The translations under genes were made by a program, and so were the position numbers. The notes beneath the pieces were generated by a model that worked only from the letters and a program-made list of their open reading frames with translations, ran no database searches and was not told the origin of the DNA. Shown piece by piece: positions 51,601-63,195 of a DNA stretch of 64,000 bases. Source of the stretch: Pseudorasbora parva (lineage: Eukaryota; Chordata; Actinopteri; Cypriniformes; Gobionidae); contig NC_090182.1 in assembly GCF_024679245.1 (NCBI RefSeq), positions 40,126,547 to 40,190,546 on the forward strand, read 5' to 3'. How positions within the stretch are numbered: the first letter of the stretch is position 1; the number at the start of each line of letters is the position of its first letter.

Positions 51601-52079
51601 TATTACACACCTGTATTACCTTTATTAGCCTAATTTCAAGTAATACAAGAAAACATAATGAATAAAAGAGTCAAAAATTACATATTACCTGGTGGGTTCA
51701 GCAGATCCCTGATTTGAGCGTCCTTGACGCCGTCTGCCCAGCGCAGGTCTAAAGAGCGCAGTAGAGGACAGCTTGGAGAGCTCAGTGCCGAGACTGACGC
51801 CCAATTACACCCTGATAGCACCAGATCTTTAAGGCCTGTGTGAGAGCGGGCTGTGAGACACATCTGACAGTACTGTGTATAAAAACAGACGCAATGGCAG
51901 TGTGAGAATACGCACCTGGCAGGCGGTTAATGAGCCAGCTGAGCTGCTTCTTAGAGATGTTGGCCCAAGAGAGGTCCAGTGTGACAGGTTGCCTCTTGAT
52001 GATGCCAGTGAGGGCCTGCGGACTTATAGAGCGGCATCGGCTCAGACTGATCCGCGTCCATAATCGCTTGTCACAGCCC
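48620..52079 (-). CDS. kdm2a: kdm2a F-box C-terminal half and leucine-rich repeats
   Basis: Four exons complete the F-box ([20 protein letters not shown]) and encode a run of leucine-rich repeats: [83 protein letters not shown] and [19 protein letters not shown]. The protein ends KLIQRIS before TAA at 48622-48620. The LRRs in this family support partner binding. The fold is complete, with no frameshift or missing exon. Confidence 0.95.
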
Positions 52080-55000
52080 CTATTACAACACCACAGTATT
52101 AAAATAAACACAGACACACAACTTTGCTTTGCCTCCATAGGAAATACTTAAAGGCATCATGGGGGACCCACTCTGTGATATCTTGTTTGGGCTGAACTCT
52201 AATGTAACATGTACCTTAAGATAAGGTTAATCCCAGAATGCACTGCCACAAAAATCCACGCCCTATTGAAATACATTTTACACAGCACTATTTAAAGGGC
52301 TGCAAAGTTGATAAAAAAACTGCAGTTACCAAAATGACAACAGCTGTGATTTAATTAAAGGATATGCGCTGTGTTTATGAGAGGTGTTCTTATACGTGAG
52401 CAGCTAATGATCCGCTGTTTTCAACATATTTTACAATCATCCTAATGAGAAGCACTTATAAATCAGCTGTTTACAACAAGAGAAGCTTTAAAGGGTTACT
52501 TCAGCAATTAGCATATGGCTTTCTATCAGTAGAAACCCTGGAGTATAGTCGAATGATCGTGCTCTCCTGACTGAACTGCCTGATCGTGCTGACTAGACCT
52601 AACCCGCGCTGTGAACGACTGCCGCAAGCGCGGTCGCGATTACTTCAGCTCTAATCACGATGAATGTAATCTGACCCTTGCTGCGTTTTTGACACTCCCT
52701 CAGCAGCTAAATCACATTACATTGAACAGACACGTTCAGTTTTTAATTGTAGTGTCTGTTCTCTAACTGAACTGATTTTGTGAAGATGAAAGTGATCCAG
52801 TAATCCAGTAGTGGTGGTTTTGGGAGTGGCCTTGTAGGGCAGCGAAGCATTCTAGGAATCGTTGTCTTTCATCCCCATGAGACAAAAATACATTTTCTGT
52901 CTTTTCTTAGTCTAGAAAGCACCAAATTCAAAAATATTTTTCACATTTCTACTACATTAATGACCCAGTTTAAATACAGATTCATCTTCCTAGCACTGAA
53001 GTACCCCTTTAATTGCTTCGAGAGGTTTTCTGTCAAAAAACAGAAATATTACTATAGTAATTTTATAAATTTAGTAATAAAGCCATAAAAGTATAATAAT
53101 ATTAATAAAAAGTAATATATATATACATAATTTTTGGCCAGACTGAACAGCCCTACAAACAAACAGGGCAAACCTGGAGCCATTAACAAACAAACAAAAA
53201 TCTTCAAGGGAAATTAAGAGAACGTCAAACTGTTTTTTGGAATTTGGAAACCAAAATCATTTTCATTTCAGTTGGTATGGCGTTTCAGAGGAAGTTGCCC
53301 ATGTACACAATAAACAACAAGGTAGCTCGCTAGATTTTGTATCACAGCCACAGGAACAGGCCGATGTGTGCACTCACCATTTGTACCAACTCTTGCAAAC
53401 AGCCATGCAAACGCACAGCTCTGCACGGGTCAAGTAGCGGAACACGGACACCCACACCTCTCTCTCCCAGCCTGGCTCATTCCCTCCTCCGTTCTGCTCC
53501 GGCGAGGGCCGTAAAGTGGAACTGGGACAGGAGTCAGAGGACTTTGCCCTTTCCGATCGAGTTTTTGTCCCAATTCTCTCTCGAGTTAGCCGGTGAGAGG
53601 AGCCTTTGAAGTTTGATCTCAGACTCCGCACCACCTGCGAGTGTTTGGACGCGCTCCTCGTCAGAGTGTGTGATGGTGACGAAAGAGGCGATTTGTTTAG
53701 GTGCAATCTGTCCGCAGCCGAATGAGGGCTGTCTTGTGACGAAAGAGGCGATTTGTTTAGGTGCAATCTGTCCGCAGCCGAATGAGGGCTGTCTGAGCGA
53801 GGGGCGCCGTTTCGTAATGGTGGACGGAGCAGGGTTTTGTGGTTTTGCGGAAGGTTTCTAGAAGACAAGTTGGCTTCCAATTTAGGAACAATTGTGCTAG
53901 GGTCGCGCCGACCTCTCGATGGCTGTAACGTCACCGTGACGCACGACCCCTGGCCTCTGACATCATCATTCAGCATCACAGAAGTGTCAGACGGAGTCGG
54001 CTCCCCTCCTTCACTGCTCTCCTCGCTCTCTCCGTTTCGATGAGTGTCGCCGTTCTCGTCTTCACCTGCTTTACTGCCTCGTCTCTGAGGACGGTTCTCT
54101 TTACCATTATACTGTCCATTCTCTTTCCTCTCCTCCTGCTCTTCTTCCACAGAATCATCTCTTTCTGTCTCCGTCTCCATTCTTTCTCTCAGACCTCCAC
54201 CTCTGCCACCACCACGTAGTCGTACCCCTCTTCCGCGACAGGAGGATGTCCCTCGGCCACGGGAAATGCTCCGGCCAGGTCCTGCTCTGACCACACCCCC
54301 TCTCTCCAGACTCCGCTGACGCAGGAGCTTTGGAGAAAGAGAGACAGACGAACGGGGCTAAGAGACAGACAGAAGTAGAGAGAACGAAAGCACGACCGAG
54401 AGAGCATGACAGAAAGAGCGTGTAAGAATGGTACAAGCAGGATTACAGATGCGCTGCGATGAGGGAAGCAGATGTTATAGACTAAAAACACTCACCGACT
54501 GGAGGATTTTGTTCCTTTCCAATTTGATCTGCATCAGAAAGCAAGAAATCAGACATGCAGCATTACATTTAACTAGACTGACTCACACTGCAACTTACTT
54601 TGGCTAAAAACCACCCACAGACCAACCAGAGTCCTTTATGAGTAATACTTTAGAAATATTAAGCATCTCAACATTGATAAGAATTGTTTCTTGAGCAGTG
54701 AATTCTCATATTAGAATGATTTCTGAAGGATCATGTGACACTAAAGACTGGAGTAATGATGCTGAAAATTCAGCTTTGATACAAGAATAAATTACATTTA
54801 TATATACAGGTCCTTCTAAAAAAATTAGCATATTGTGATAAAGTTCATTATTTTCCACAGTGTAATGATAAAAATTAAACTTTCATATATTTTAGACTCA
54901 TTGCACACCGGACCGGACCCTGAGGAAGATTGTGGAGAAGGACCGATTCCAGACCTTGGGGGGCCTGCGGAAGCAGTGGACTGAGTCTGGAGTAGAAACA

Positions 55001-58000
55001 TCCAGAGCCACCGTGCACAGGCGTGTGCAGGAAATGGGCTACAGGTGCCGCATTCCCCAGGTCAAGACACTTTTGGGCTACAGAGAAGCAGTACTGGACT
55101 GTTGCTCAGTGGTCCAAAGTACTTATTTCGGACGAAAGCAAATTTTGCATGTCATTTGGAAATCAAGGTGCCAGAGTCTGGAGGAAGACTGGGGAGAAGG
55201 AAATGCCAAAATGCCTGAAGTCCAGTGTCAAGTCCCCACAGTCAGTGATGGTCTGGGGTGCCATGTCAGCTGCTGGTGTTGGTCCACTGTGTTTTATCAA
55301 GGGCAGGGTCAATGCAGCTAGCTATCAGGAGATTTTGGAGCACTTCATGCTTCCATCTGCTGAAAAGCTTTTTGGAGATGAATATTTCGTTTTTCAGCAC
55401 GACCTGGCACCTGCTCACAGTGCCAAAACCACTGGTAAATGGTTTACTGACCATGGTATTACTGTGCTCAATTGGCCTGCCAACTCTCCTGACCTGAACC
55501 CCATAGAGAATCTGTGGGATATTGTGAAGAGAAAGTTGAGAGACGCAAGACCCAACACTCTGGATGAGCTTAAGTCCGCTATCGATCCTGGGCCTCCATA
55601 ACACCTCAGCAGTGCCACAGGCTGATCGCCTCCATGCCACGCCGCATTGAAGCAGTCAATTGCAAAAGGATTGCCGTCCAAGTATTGATTTTTTGTATTA
55701 AAAACACTTTTCTTTTATTGGTCGGATGAAATATGCTAATTTTTTGAGATTTTCATGAGCTGTATGCCAAAATCATCAGTATTAAAACAATAAAAGACCT
55801 GAAATATTTCAGTTGGTGTACAATGAATCTAAAATATGTGAAAGTTTAATTTTTATCATTACATTAAGGAAAATAATGAACTTTTATCACAATATGCTAA
55901 TTTTTGAGAAGGACCTGTATATAAGATGAGAAAACAGTTATTATAAATTGCAATATCTCAGAATATTGCTGCCTCACTGTTTTTTTTTGATGACAAATGC
56001 AGTCTTGAAAAATATTAAAAAGATCTTACTGACCCAAACTTTTGAATGGTAGCGTATCTTTAACTTCCAACAACAATAAGGGTTGTCAAACATGTAATGA
56101 ATGGAAAGCAATGTTATATCAGTAAAACACATATATACTTACTCTTTTCCTGAGTTGTAACTCCAGTGCTCCTGCTCTCTTCCTGTTCTGCTGGTGCTGC
56201 AGCAGGAGTCTCTGGGAAGGGGGCGGCTGCCGCCTGGAGCGGGTCAGAGGCAGGGAGGAGGGGGAGAGGGGTGGGCGACCTCTGCGCCCTATACGCAAGC
56301 CGCCCACCCCAATACCCTCTCTGTATGCTCGCTTAGCTGGAGGACCAGACAAGCGGCCGCCGTTGGACACACTGCTGTCCGTCTCCTCCTCACTACTACT
56401 ACTGGAAGACTAATACCAATAAAACACACAATCATTATGAAATTAGTCTTTAGATCGAATTATCATCAAGGCCTGTTAAAACAAGATGACTTCTTGTGTT
56501 TTAAAAAGGACAGTTGCCAAAAGCAGAAAGAATACCTCGGTTTTCTTGCCTTGGACACATTTTGGACATTCCCAACAACTGGGAAGGTCTTTATTGATAA
56601 CACCCTCACCGGGTACCTGCAATATACACGTGGCATTAACATAACTGTACAGCCAATTCCATAAAGAGTGAGATGCAGAATACACACATCTTACCTTTAT
56701 ACATTCTGGATGAGTGATCTGAGCACATTCGGAGCATTCCATGAGCGTCTGGACGGACTCGGAGTCTTCAGACTCTTGATAGCCTTCCTCACATATGGCA
56801 CATACTGCAGTAAGAGGTAGCGCCGGCTAGAAACAGAAAAAGTGAATTTTAATTGACAATATGCACAATTATATACACATTATACCATTGGGGCTGGTAA
56901 GTATTTGAAAGTCTCTTATGCTCCAAGGCGGAGGCTGCATAGGATTTAAAAAAAGATATATTGTTTTTTTATATTATATATGTGTGTATGTGTGGGTTTT
57001 GATTTTAACATATTAGAATGCAATTTGTGCCTGTATAGGTAATAAGGATGAAGCTAAGATACAGAAACACAAAACCTAATACTGAACATGTCATTGCATT
57101 ATTATAAGTATTATATTAATGCAATGACATGATCAGTATTAGGTTGTCTATAAAAATTGGTGTAGTTACTGTACTCATTTTGACATTTAAGCAATTTGTT
57201 TTAATATATTTGTATGAAATATTGTTAAATCATGGCAATGTAAGTCATTTTAAATCTACACTGTGTGATATTTTCCCCAATCTAGCGGTGAAAAGGTATA
57301 TGACCATCTAGTGAATAATAGTTTCTGTTCCTCTCAATTCCGATTTCGTTTTAACTCCTACGGTGGCCGATTTAGTCCAAGATTAACAAGGCAATCCCCC
57401 TCTTCACATTCGACACGGTGCCATCGAGTGTTAAAACGCGAAAGGCGGAGCTTGAATTTATGAGTATGTCCCTCTTTGGCTAATGTACTTTCAAGATGGA
57501 GGGGCAACATGGCGACCAGCATTCGAACCCCTCACCCGTATGTATTTTCAATGGCAGATTATGAACTTACGAGAATACTTTATTACTTGAAAGAAGTAAA
57601 TATATACTAAGTAGCACATATATTTTTGAAAGAACTAAGTGTTTTTAGCTAAGAATAAACAAAAAAAAAAGTTACACAGTGTAGATTTAAGATAAATAAC
57701 ACCAACATCTAATGCAATACTTAAATTGAACAAAAATATGGAGGTGCAAACAAATTATAATGAGGTGGGTATTTTGCAACAATGTGGAGACAGTTTTGTA
57801 CATAGCAGTAGACCAGTTGGTGAAGAAGTGACCGGTACAAAAAAAAGCAAAAAACACACACACACAGGAAAATGAAGGTACGCTTCTAGAGAGAACCTTT
57901 AATTATTTTTCACGGCCCCAGTCTAAGGGTTTAGACCTTTTTTTCTTTTTTTTTTTAAGATGAGGCCATGCAAAAACTAAAGTTGTCGGTGGTTTCAGAA

Positions 58001-61000
58001 TTTGTAGTGGGTGTATGAGATGGCCTGAATGAGAATGAATGAAATTTTGTCCCATTCTGGCTCTGGTGAACACAGATACTCACTGCAAGGCACTGTCGGA
58101 GAACACAGCTCTTCTTGAGTCTGCCAGGTCCTCCAAACTTCCTCATGTCCCTACAGTAGTTGCAGTCGCCACACTCAGTGCGCAGACAGGCATCGCAGCG
58201 TTTGCAGCGTACGCGTCTGCGTCTCAGAGCAGAGATGGAGGAAGACGGCTTCACGGGCCGAGGAACTGGCGGCAACACGGGGGCTGAACCAGGAGCACGT
58301 GGGCGGTAGAGCAGAGACACAGGAGGCGGTGGTGGCTGATACCACGAGGGCTGCAGATAGAAGCGGACACATTTTTACTTCAACTTACTGATCTGTGATG
58401 TAAGGACAATGGTCATAGAACAGGTGTATAACCTACCCTTTTGGGCCATTTAACAATTGGTTTTCCAGTGTAAGACAATTTGGGGTTATCATTGGCATGT
58501 TCCTCTAGCAGCTTCTGTTGGCGTAGGAAGAAAAAAATAATCAATGTGCTTGCACTTTTTTATCAAAAAAGAATTACCATGGTGTTTGTTTATGTTTGTA
58601 CCCGTATGTCACTGAGCAGTGCTGGAGCATTTCTGATGCCGGCTGGAACACATTTCTTGTGTGCTGGCAAATCCTCCAACTTCTGTATTAATTCCCAAAG
58701 CCCATCAAGCTCAAGGGGTGTCAGGTGAACTTTCACCCCTGGACGAGCGGGAGGAGTGAGTGCCTCCTCATCCTCAGGCTCCTCCTTCACCTCCACATCC
58801 TCCTTCTCTTCACTTCCTGCATCACCATCACATTCTCCTTGTTTGATCACATCTTCCTTCGTCAGCCCTGTGAAGCACAAAACAGATGTGCCCATTTAAT
58901 TACGGTTGCTTTGATGTCGGGGTGTAACGTACACATATTCGTCTAATGCAGCTTTGTTTCAACCACTGCCCATGAGGATGTTCTGCATGCAGATATCAAT
59001 ATATTTTGATATTGCAAACAATCTTCCGAACTGAGGCATGTACCAATCTGCTGATTTTGTGTACCATTACACCAATTATTGAGGTGTTTTTGTAAACATT
59101 AACAGTCGTATATAAAAAGGATGTGTACTGACCAATGCCCAGCGAGTGCTTCTGAAACTCAGGTGTGAGGTGAGACGTGTTGGTCAGACAGTACAAGTAA
59201 CGCTCCAACACATACCAGCACATCTCAAAGTAGAAAGGGTAGCGGAACTTGGCAGGGACCTGCACAGATAAACCATAGAGACAGTTGTAAACAGTTTGCA
59301 AATGGGTATCAGTAGAACATAGGGGTGTGACGAGATCTCGTGCCAGATTAAAATGTGAAGTGTGGTCTCGCGCAGTATCGTCATGATGGCATGTGAGGAT
59401 AACGTTAGGCTAGAATACGTCACCGCTACGTTTACAGTACACCTCCACTGTCGTTTTGCTTATTATAGAAATTAATTCCATCCAGCTCATCCAACACAAG
59501 CATGAATCAGAGTTAACTGATCACGTGACGAAAAGACTGACACGAACATGGCGGAGGATTTGTTCGTTGCGCAACTGATTGTCTGACAAATGTCTTATCT
59601 TGTAGAATGCCGTTCAGCACCTCCACTCCCAGACATTTGAAAAGTGACAGTAAAACAGCAAAATTGAAAGCGACAGTAAACTTGACGATGCATTCAAAAG
59701 CTATTTCAATACCCCGCATTTTGAAAGCCGCTCCCTGATGCATGCAAATATCGCCCAATATAAATGCTACCTTAGGCTGGGTTGTGTAGTTGTAACCATC
59801 TTTTAGCTCTGTATAATGCTTGAAGAAGAAAATGGTCTCTATTCGCACTTTGAACATTGAGACATAGTACTTTGATTCTGGTTGCACTTATTGTTTGCAC
59901 TTAAAATAAAGAAAAAAACTGTTACTCCTTTTTATTTGTACCGTTTTTATTTCTATGATCAATTCAAAAGTTGATCAAAGGATCCTGAGGTCAAAAGTTG
60001 TAGAAGCTCAAATGATGTGCAGTTTTAAGGTCTGAAGAAACAATCATACAGGAGATAAGCCAGTCAGTTGAGTTTGTGGCAAAACCTTTTACACTGCTTG
60101 CTGTCTTTAATGATAATTCATACTCAGAAAGTAGAACCGAAATGACATTCATTACGAGATGAGTTAAAACACTTCAAATGCACCTGCAGACTATTTTTCT
60201 AGTCATGTATTTCATCATTGAGATTTCTTAAAAACTGTAAAAACAATCTAATCTTGTGTCTCGTCTCATGAACTCAATCCAATTCTCATCTCGTGAGGTA
60301 ACTGTCTTTTCACACCCCTAGTGGAATAAATAATCAAGTGTGTGATTGTGTATGCACTCACCCGTGTGCGATCCTCAATATTGTAAATGTTGAGCTGCAT
60401 GGGAATGTTAAAGCTGTGCAGAAAATTACCCCCAAACACTAGAGTATCCATTGGAGTGTATACTGCATGGATCCACCCTACAAACAAAGACACAGTGGTT
60501 TGCCCCCAGAACACCCAGCAGGCTTTCTAGCTAAAGCAAATGAAGCATCATGAGATTCCATGCGTGTGTACCTGAGGGGATCATGAATGTGTAGCCTTGC
60601 TTCAGTTCAATCCGTTGGCATGCGGTGGCTTTATCGCCGAGAAAGATGTCACCTTGCTTCCCTGACAACACCCAGTTCTCATAGAGCTCCAGGTTCTGAG
60701 GTGTGGGTGGGATTAGCCAGAACACCTGAGATCATTCAGCACAACAAGTTCAGTAGGGACAGGTAATTATGAAATACCAGATATAGATTGACACATAGGT
60801 TTATAAATCCTGCAATTAAAGGAAACAAAAGGATTTGACAAGGAGAGGCTGATACAAAACAATCATACAGTACTCGACAGCAATTACAGCTGAGAACGAT
60901 TCTCACATTTAATGATTAAGAAAGCAAAATCACACAACCATTCAAAAGTGTGGGGTCAGTAAAGATTAAAAAAATATATATATATTCAGCATTAAATACA

Positions 61001-63195
61001 TTAAATGCTGTTCTTTTGTGTAAATATTATCCAAAGAACCCTAAAAAATACATCATGGTTTCCAAAAAACAATGATGATTATAACAATGTGCAGCAAATT
61101 AGAATGAGATTAGAATGAGAATGATTTATGAAGGATCATGTGACACTGAAGATTAGAGAGAAAAATCAGTGATACTTCTGCCTACGTACAGAGTGATGTT
61201 TTCTACATGATTACGCAATAATGCAATTTTTTTGACTGAAGAAAGAAAGACATGAACATCTTAGATGAGATGGGGGTGAGTAAAATATCAGGAAATTTTC
61301 ATTTTGAAGTGAACTAACCTTTTAAGAACATAAGAAAAAGATACTAGCCCCAAACTTTTGAACTATAGTGTACTTTTGGAATAGCTGCTACCATCCCATC
61401 ATTACTATTACTGCAGTAGCGATGTATGCCACATTGCCAAAGCATGCAGTATACAACAAAGAAAATGCTTGCAATACCATATCCCACAATATAATGTGTT
61501 TGACCTAATCTTTAATATACCAATTGACCACTGGACTCTAAATATTTACAGTCAACTTATTTAATCAAGGGGGGTCACATGTGCATGAGGTCATAATGTA
61601 ATGCAACACTGTTTTAAATATTTAGTACTGCATTAAGGATTCTGTTACACACACTACTTTTGTTTAAGTTACTCAGTTCAGAATTAAATACTAGCTCACT
61701 CCTCACTGAATACTAAGTCAGCACATCCAATATAATGTTGTGCTTTTAAGACAGGACTCACCTTCCCTCCCCTGAGGATGTGATACCAGACTGATGTACC
61801 ACCAAAGTCTATGTGGAAATCTGTGAAGCATCCCTCGACACTCATCAAACAATACCTGAAACACACACACACACACACACACACACACGGTGTGAATAAT
61901 CTTCAGAAATCAAGTTCATGTTGCCCTAGAGTTAAAATAAAACTGTTTATATGGGAATTATACCATGGTCTGTCTGAATATTCTATTCTGATTGACTGAT
62001 AATAAAATTGAAATGTGCACGCACGTACACAGATTGAAGATTGTGCACGGACAGAAACATTAAAGAGAACAGATACTTGAACGCTGCCCCACAACTTTTA
62101 CAAGAACTTCACTACTATATCACTAAATTATATATTTTTCGGCAATGAGGGTGTAACGTCAATTGTTTTGAAGTAATTAAACTCACAGCTTCATTGTTAG
62201 AAGAGAGAGATTCTGCACAGATGCAGGTAATAACTTACATTAGAGAACAAAATGAAACGACTTACTTCTGTACTTTAGGGTACTGCATGTCTATAATGGC
62301 ATTGGTGGAGTCTCTCTGTCTTTCTTTAAGATGACGTGGCCACATGTTGTCCACCCAGTCAATCATATCAACCTAATGAAAACACAAGCCATCACATAAA
62401 GACCAGGCATTTTTGTTTGGGTAGTGTTAACTGTAGATCTCAACAAAAAATGTATTTTGCTGATGAACCAACCATCAATAAAATATAGTAAAATATAGCA
62501 TCCATGCTTCATCTGTTCTTATCCACCCCATATTCATAATTATGCCCTCAATAACCCTCCAAAATAAAAATAAAAACATTATTAGCTGATATCACAGTCT
62601 CTTTTTTTCGATATCCACCACTCCCAAACGCTGTTATTGGCTCAGATTAATCAGCAAAAATTATAAATTGGTTGAGCACTATTTGAGCGCGAACATACCG
62701 AAGCTGGTCTCTTGACTAGATTCTCTAGTTTTGTGTGACTGAACTCAAGGCTGATGACATTATACAGCTTTTCCCGCTCAGAGGGCGGCGTCTCGTAGTA
62801 TCTCCTCCACTGTCCCATTGACATCTCAATGCCTTTTTGAGTGGTCACATCCATCACGTCAACCATCCTGCGGCTGCCTATCGAAGGAAAAGGGAAAAGT
62901 TGGAGTGTGAATAATAGCAGCTGTCACTTATAATAAAAATGTTCAAAGTGTAAGAGGAACAAAACCTTTTTTTCTTACCCACAAACAATTTCACATCACT
63001 TACACTGAAGTCCGGGTTTGGCATCCTACAAAAAAAAAAACAGATAATATAATCCGTTTCAAACGATAAAGAGGAGCAAACAGCTGTACGAACTGGCATG
63101 ATGATAAGAGCCATACTTTATGCCAAGACCATCTGCTTTCTTGAAGATAATGGGGTCCCGGAGTCCCTCCCGTTGGATGTACTCCAAGGTGAAGT
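48620..63195 (-). CDS. kdm2a: Lysine-specific demethylase 2A (JmjC-CXXC-PHD-F-box-LRR), lacking first ~50 codons
   Basis: Twenty coding exons join in frame (3683 nt): 63195-63117, 63025-62979, 62877-62699, 62372-62266, 61855-61762, 60725-60572, 60477-60362, 59259-59133, 58867-58602, 58514-58437, 58350-58084, 56826-56695, 56616-56536, 56409-56143, 54528-54496, 54327-53378, 52079-51916, 51835-51689, 49098-48886, 48801-48620 (TAA). KDM2 enzymes demethylate H3K36me2/me1 using Fe(II) and 2-oxoglutarate at unmethylated CpG islands. The F-box links to SKP1. KDM2A rather than KDM2B is indicated by the C-terminus ([15 protein letters not shown], like the KDM2A ending), the KPIVKWPKR segment and the ankrd13d neighbour. 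Some N-terminal residues look KDM2B-like, so this could be either of two teleost 2A duplicates. The N-terminal exon(s) lie right of the window. Confidence 0.96.
50623..51140. repeat. TTAA-flanked foldback MITE in a kdm2a intron
   Basis: TTAA at 50619-50622 and 51141-51144. Arms of ~185 nt are inverted copies: AGGAATACTCTACCGCTTTT at the left, and AAAAAGTGGTTGAGTATTCCT at the right less one base. Inner parts (AACACCTCCACGTTTTCC and GGAAAACGTGGAGGTGTTT) also pair. The transcript could fold into a long hairpin. Confidence 0.88.
52502..53008. repeat. TTAA-flanked element in a kdm2a intron
   Basis: TTAA flanks at 52498-52501 and 53009-53012. Ends AGGGTTACTTCAGCAA and CTAGCACTGAAGTACCCCT are inverted relatives. 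The right part matches 30238-30464. Confidence 0.75.
53378..56409 (-). CDS. kdm2a: kdm2a disordered region and F-box N-terminal half
   Basis: Exon 56409-56143 encodes a Ser/Glu start ([13 protein letters not shown]) and an Arg/Pro-rich segment. A 33-nt microexon (54528-54496, [11 protein letters not shown]) follows. A 950-nt exon (54327-53378) then encodes RG-rich sequence, an acidic [10 protein letters not shown] run, the family-conserved VTLQPS and STIVPKLEA segments and, at its end, the F-box start [18 protein letters not shown]. The large exon contains a perfect 60-bp tandem duplication (53676-53795), giving [20 protein letters not shown] twice, in frame. The microexon is supported by clean splice sites and phase but is the least certain coding piece. 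Confidence 0.9.
53676..53795. repeat. kdm2a: Perfect 60-bp tandem duplication inside a kdm2a exon
   Basis: Two adjacent units (53676-53735 and 53736-53795) are identical over 59 positions and differ only at the last base. The length is divisible by three, so the frame is kept. Confidence 0.95.
54807..55917 (+). mobile_element. Tc1-like element with TA duplication, internally deleted
   Basis: Long terminal inverted repeats: CAGGTCCTTCTAAAAAAATT with AGCATATTGTGATAAAGTTC at the left, and CACAATATGCTAATTTTTGA with GAAGGACCTG at the right. TA duplicates at 54805-54806 and 55918-55919. Length 1111 bp; the segment from left arm to mid-transposase N-terminus is missing. Confidence 0.93.
54909..55690 (+). 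pseudogene. Tc1-like transposase, 5'-deleted and frameshifted
   Basis: Enters mid-domain ([20 protein letters not shown]), shifts frame near 55070, then runs open for ~190 codons with [11 protein letters not shown] (first catalytic Asp), [11 protein letters not shown] (second Asp) and [15 protein letters not shown] (third acidic position). A further shift near 55590 precedes the C-terminus. No start codon or N-terminal DNA-binding domain remains. Confidence 0.88.
56536..58350 (-). CDS. kdm2a: kdm2a CXXC zinc finger and PHD finger exons
   Basis: Exon 58350-58084 opens with a Pro-rich stretch and encodes the CXXC finger: [34 protein letters not shown] and SCVLRQC. The conserved KFGGPG loop is part of the unmethylated-CpG reader. 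Exons 56826-56695 and 56616-56536 encode a PHD finger with Cys pairs CAIC and CSEC, then HPEC and CWECPKC, preserving the Cys4-His-Cys3 pattern. The two PHD exons are separated by an intron of only 78 nt, read through in a naive ORF. Confidence 0.95.
57254..57686. repeat. TTAA-flanked MITE in a kdm2a intron
   Basis: TTAA at 57250-57253 and 57687-57690. Terminal repeats ATCTACACTGTGTGATAT and AGTTACACAGTGTAGAT are inverted over ~13 perfect bases. No coding capacity. Confidence 0.8.
58437..58867 (-). CDS. kdm2a: kdm2a acidic linker exons between JmjC and CXXC
   Basis: The exon 58867-58602 encodes a Glu/Asp-rich stretch ([16 protein letters not shown]). It is followed by the conserved family segment [20 protein letters not shown] with HKKCVP. 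The next exon (78 nt, 58514-58437) encodes [19 protein letters not shown] and IVKWPKR, close to the KDM2A counterpart. The acidic run is predicted disordered; no enzyme motif lies here. Confidence 0.92.
59133..63195 (-). CDS. kdm2a: kdm2a exons encoding the JmjC demethylase domain
   Basis: Eight exons run from [18 protein letters not shown] to [12 protein letters not shown]. The 2-oxoglutarate/iron core is visible. [11 protein letters not shown] supplies the threonine and the first His and Asp ligands (exon 61855-61762). RGGK at the end of that exon gives the lysine that binds 2-oxoglutarate. GWIHAVYTP (exon 60477-60362) gives the second His ligand. All key residues are intact, so catalytic activity is expected. 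Downstream, [20 protein letters not shown] matches the helical segment after the JmjC fold. Confidence 0.95.
60938..61371. repeat. Uninterrupted copy of the AAGGATCATGTGACACTGAA repeat
   Basis: Inverted ends AACCATTCAAAAGTGTGGGG and CCCCAAACTTTTGAACTATA frame the core. A piece with GAAGTGAACTAACCTTTTAA inside (~61302) is the end of a TTAA-type element. Kdm2a intron. Confidence 0.65.
61861..61888. repeat. (CA)n microsatellite next to a kdm2a exon
   Basis: A 28-nt CA run, five bases from the exon 61855-61762 acceptor. On the gene strand it reads (GT)n just before ttcag. Confidence 0.9.

Larger units (their letters stand above)
54600..56052. repeat. Dispersed repeat split by a Tc1-like insertion
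   Basis: Left part (to 54806) contains AAGGATCATGTGACACTAAA and AATTCAGCTTTGATACAAG; right part (from 55918) ends CCCAAACTTTTGAATGGTAG. The same phrases recur uninterrupted at ~60938-61371 and in part at ~21444-21540 and, inverted, at ~32625-32690. The left boundary is approximate. Confidence 0.7.

Noticed and set aside
48620..63195. Assignment as kdm2b
   Set aside because: A few JmjC residues look 2B-like, but the C-terminal LRR ending, the KPIVKWPKR segment and the ankrd13d neighbour fit kdm2a. A phylogeny would settle it.
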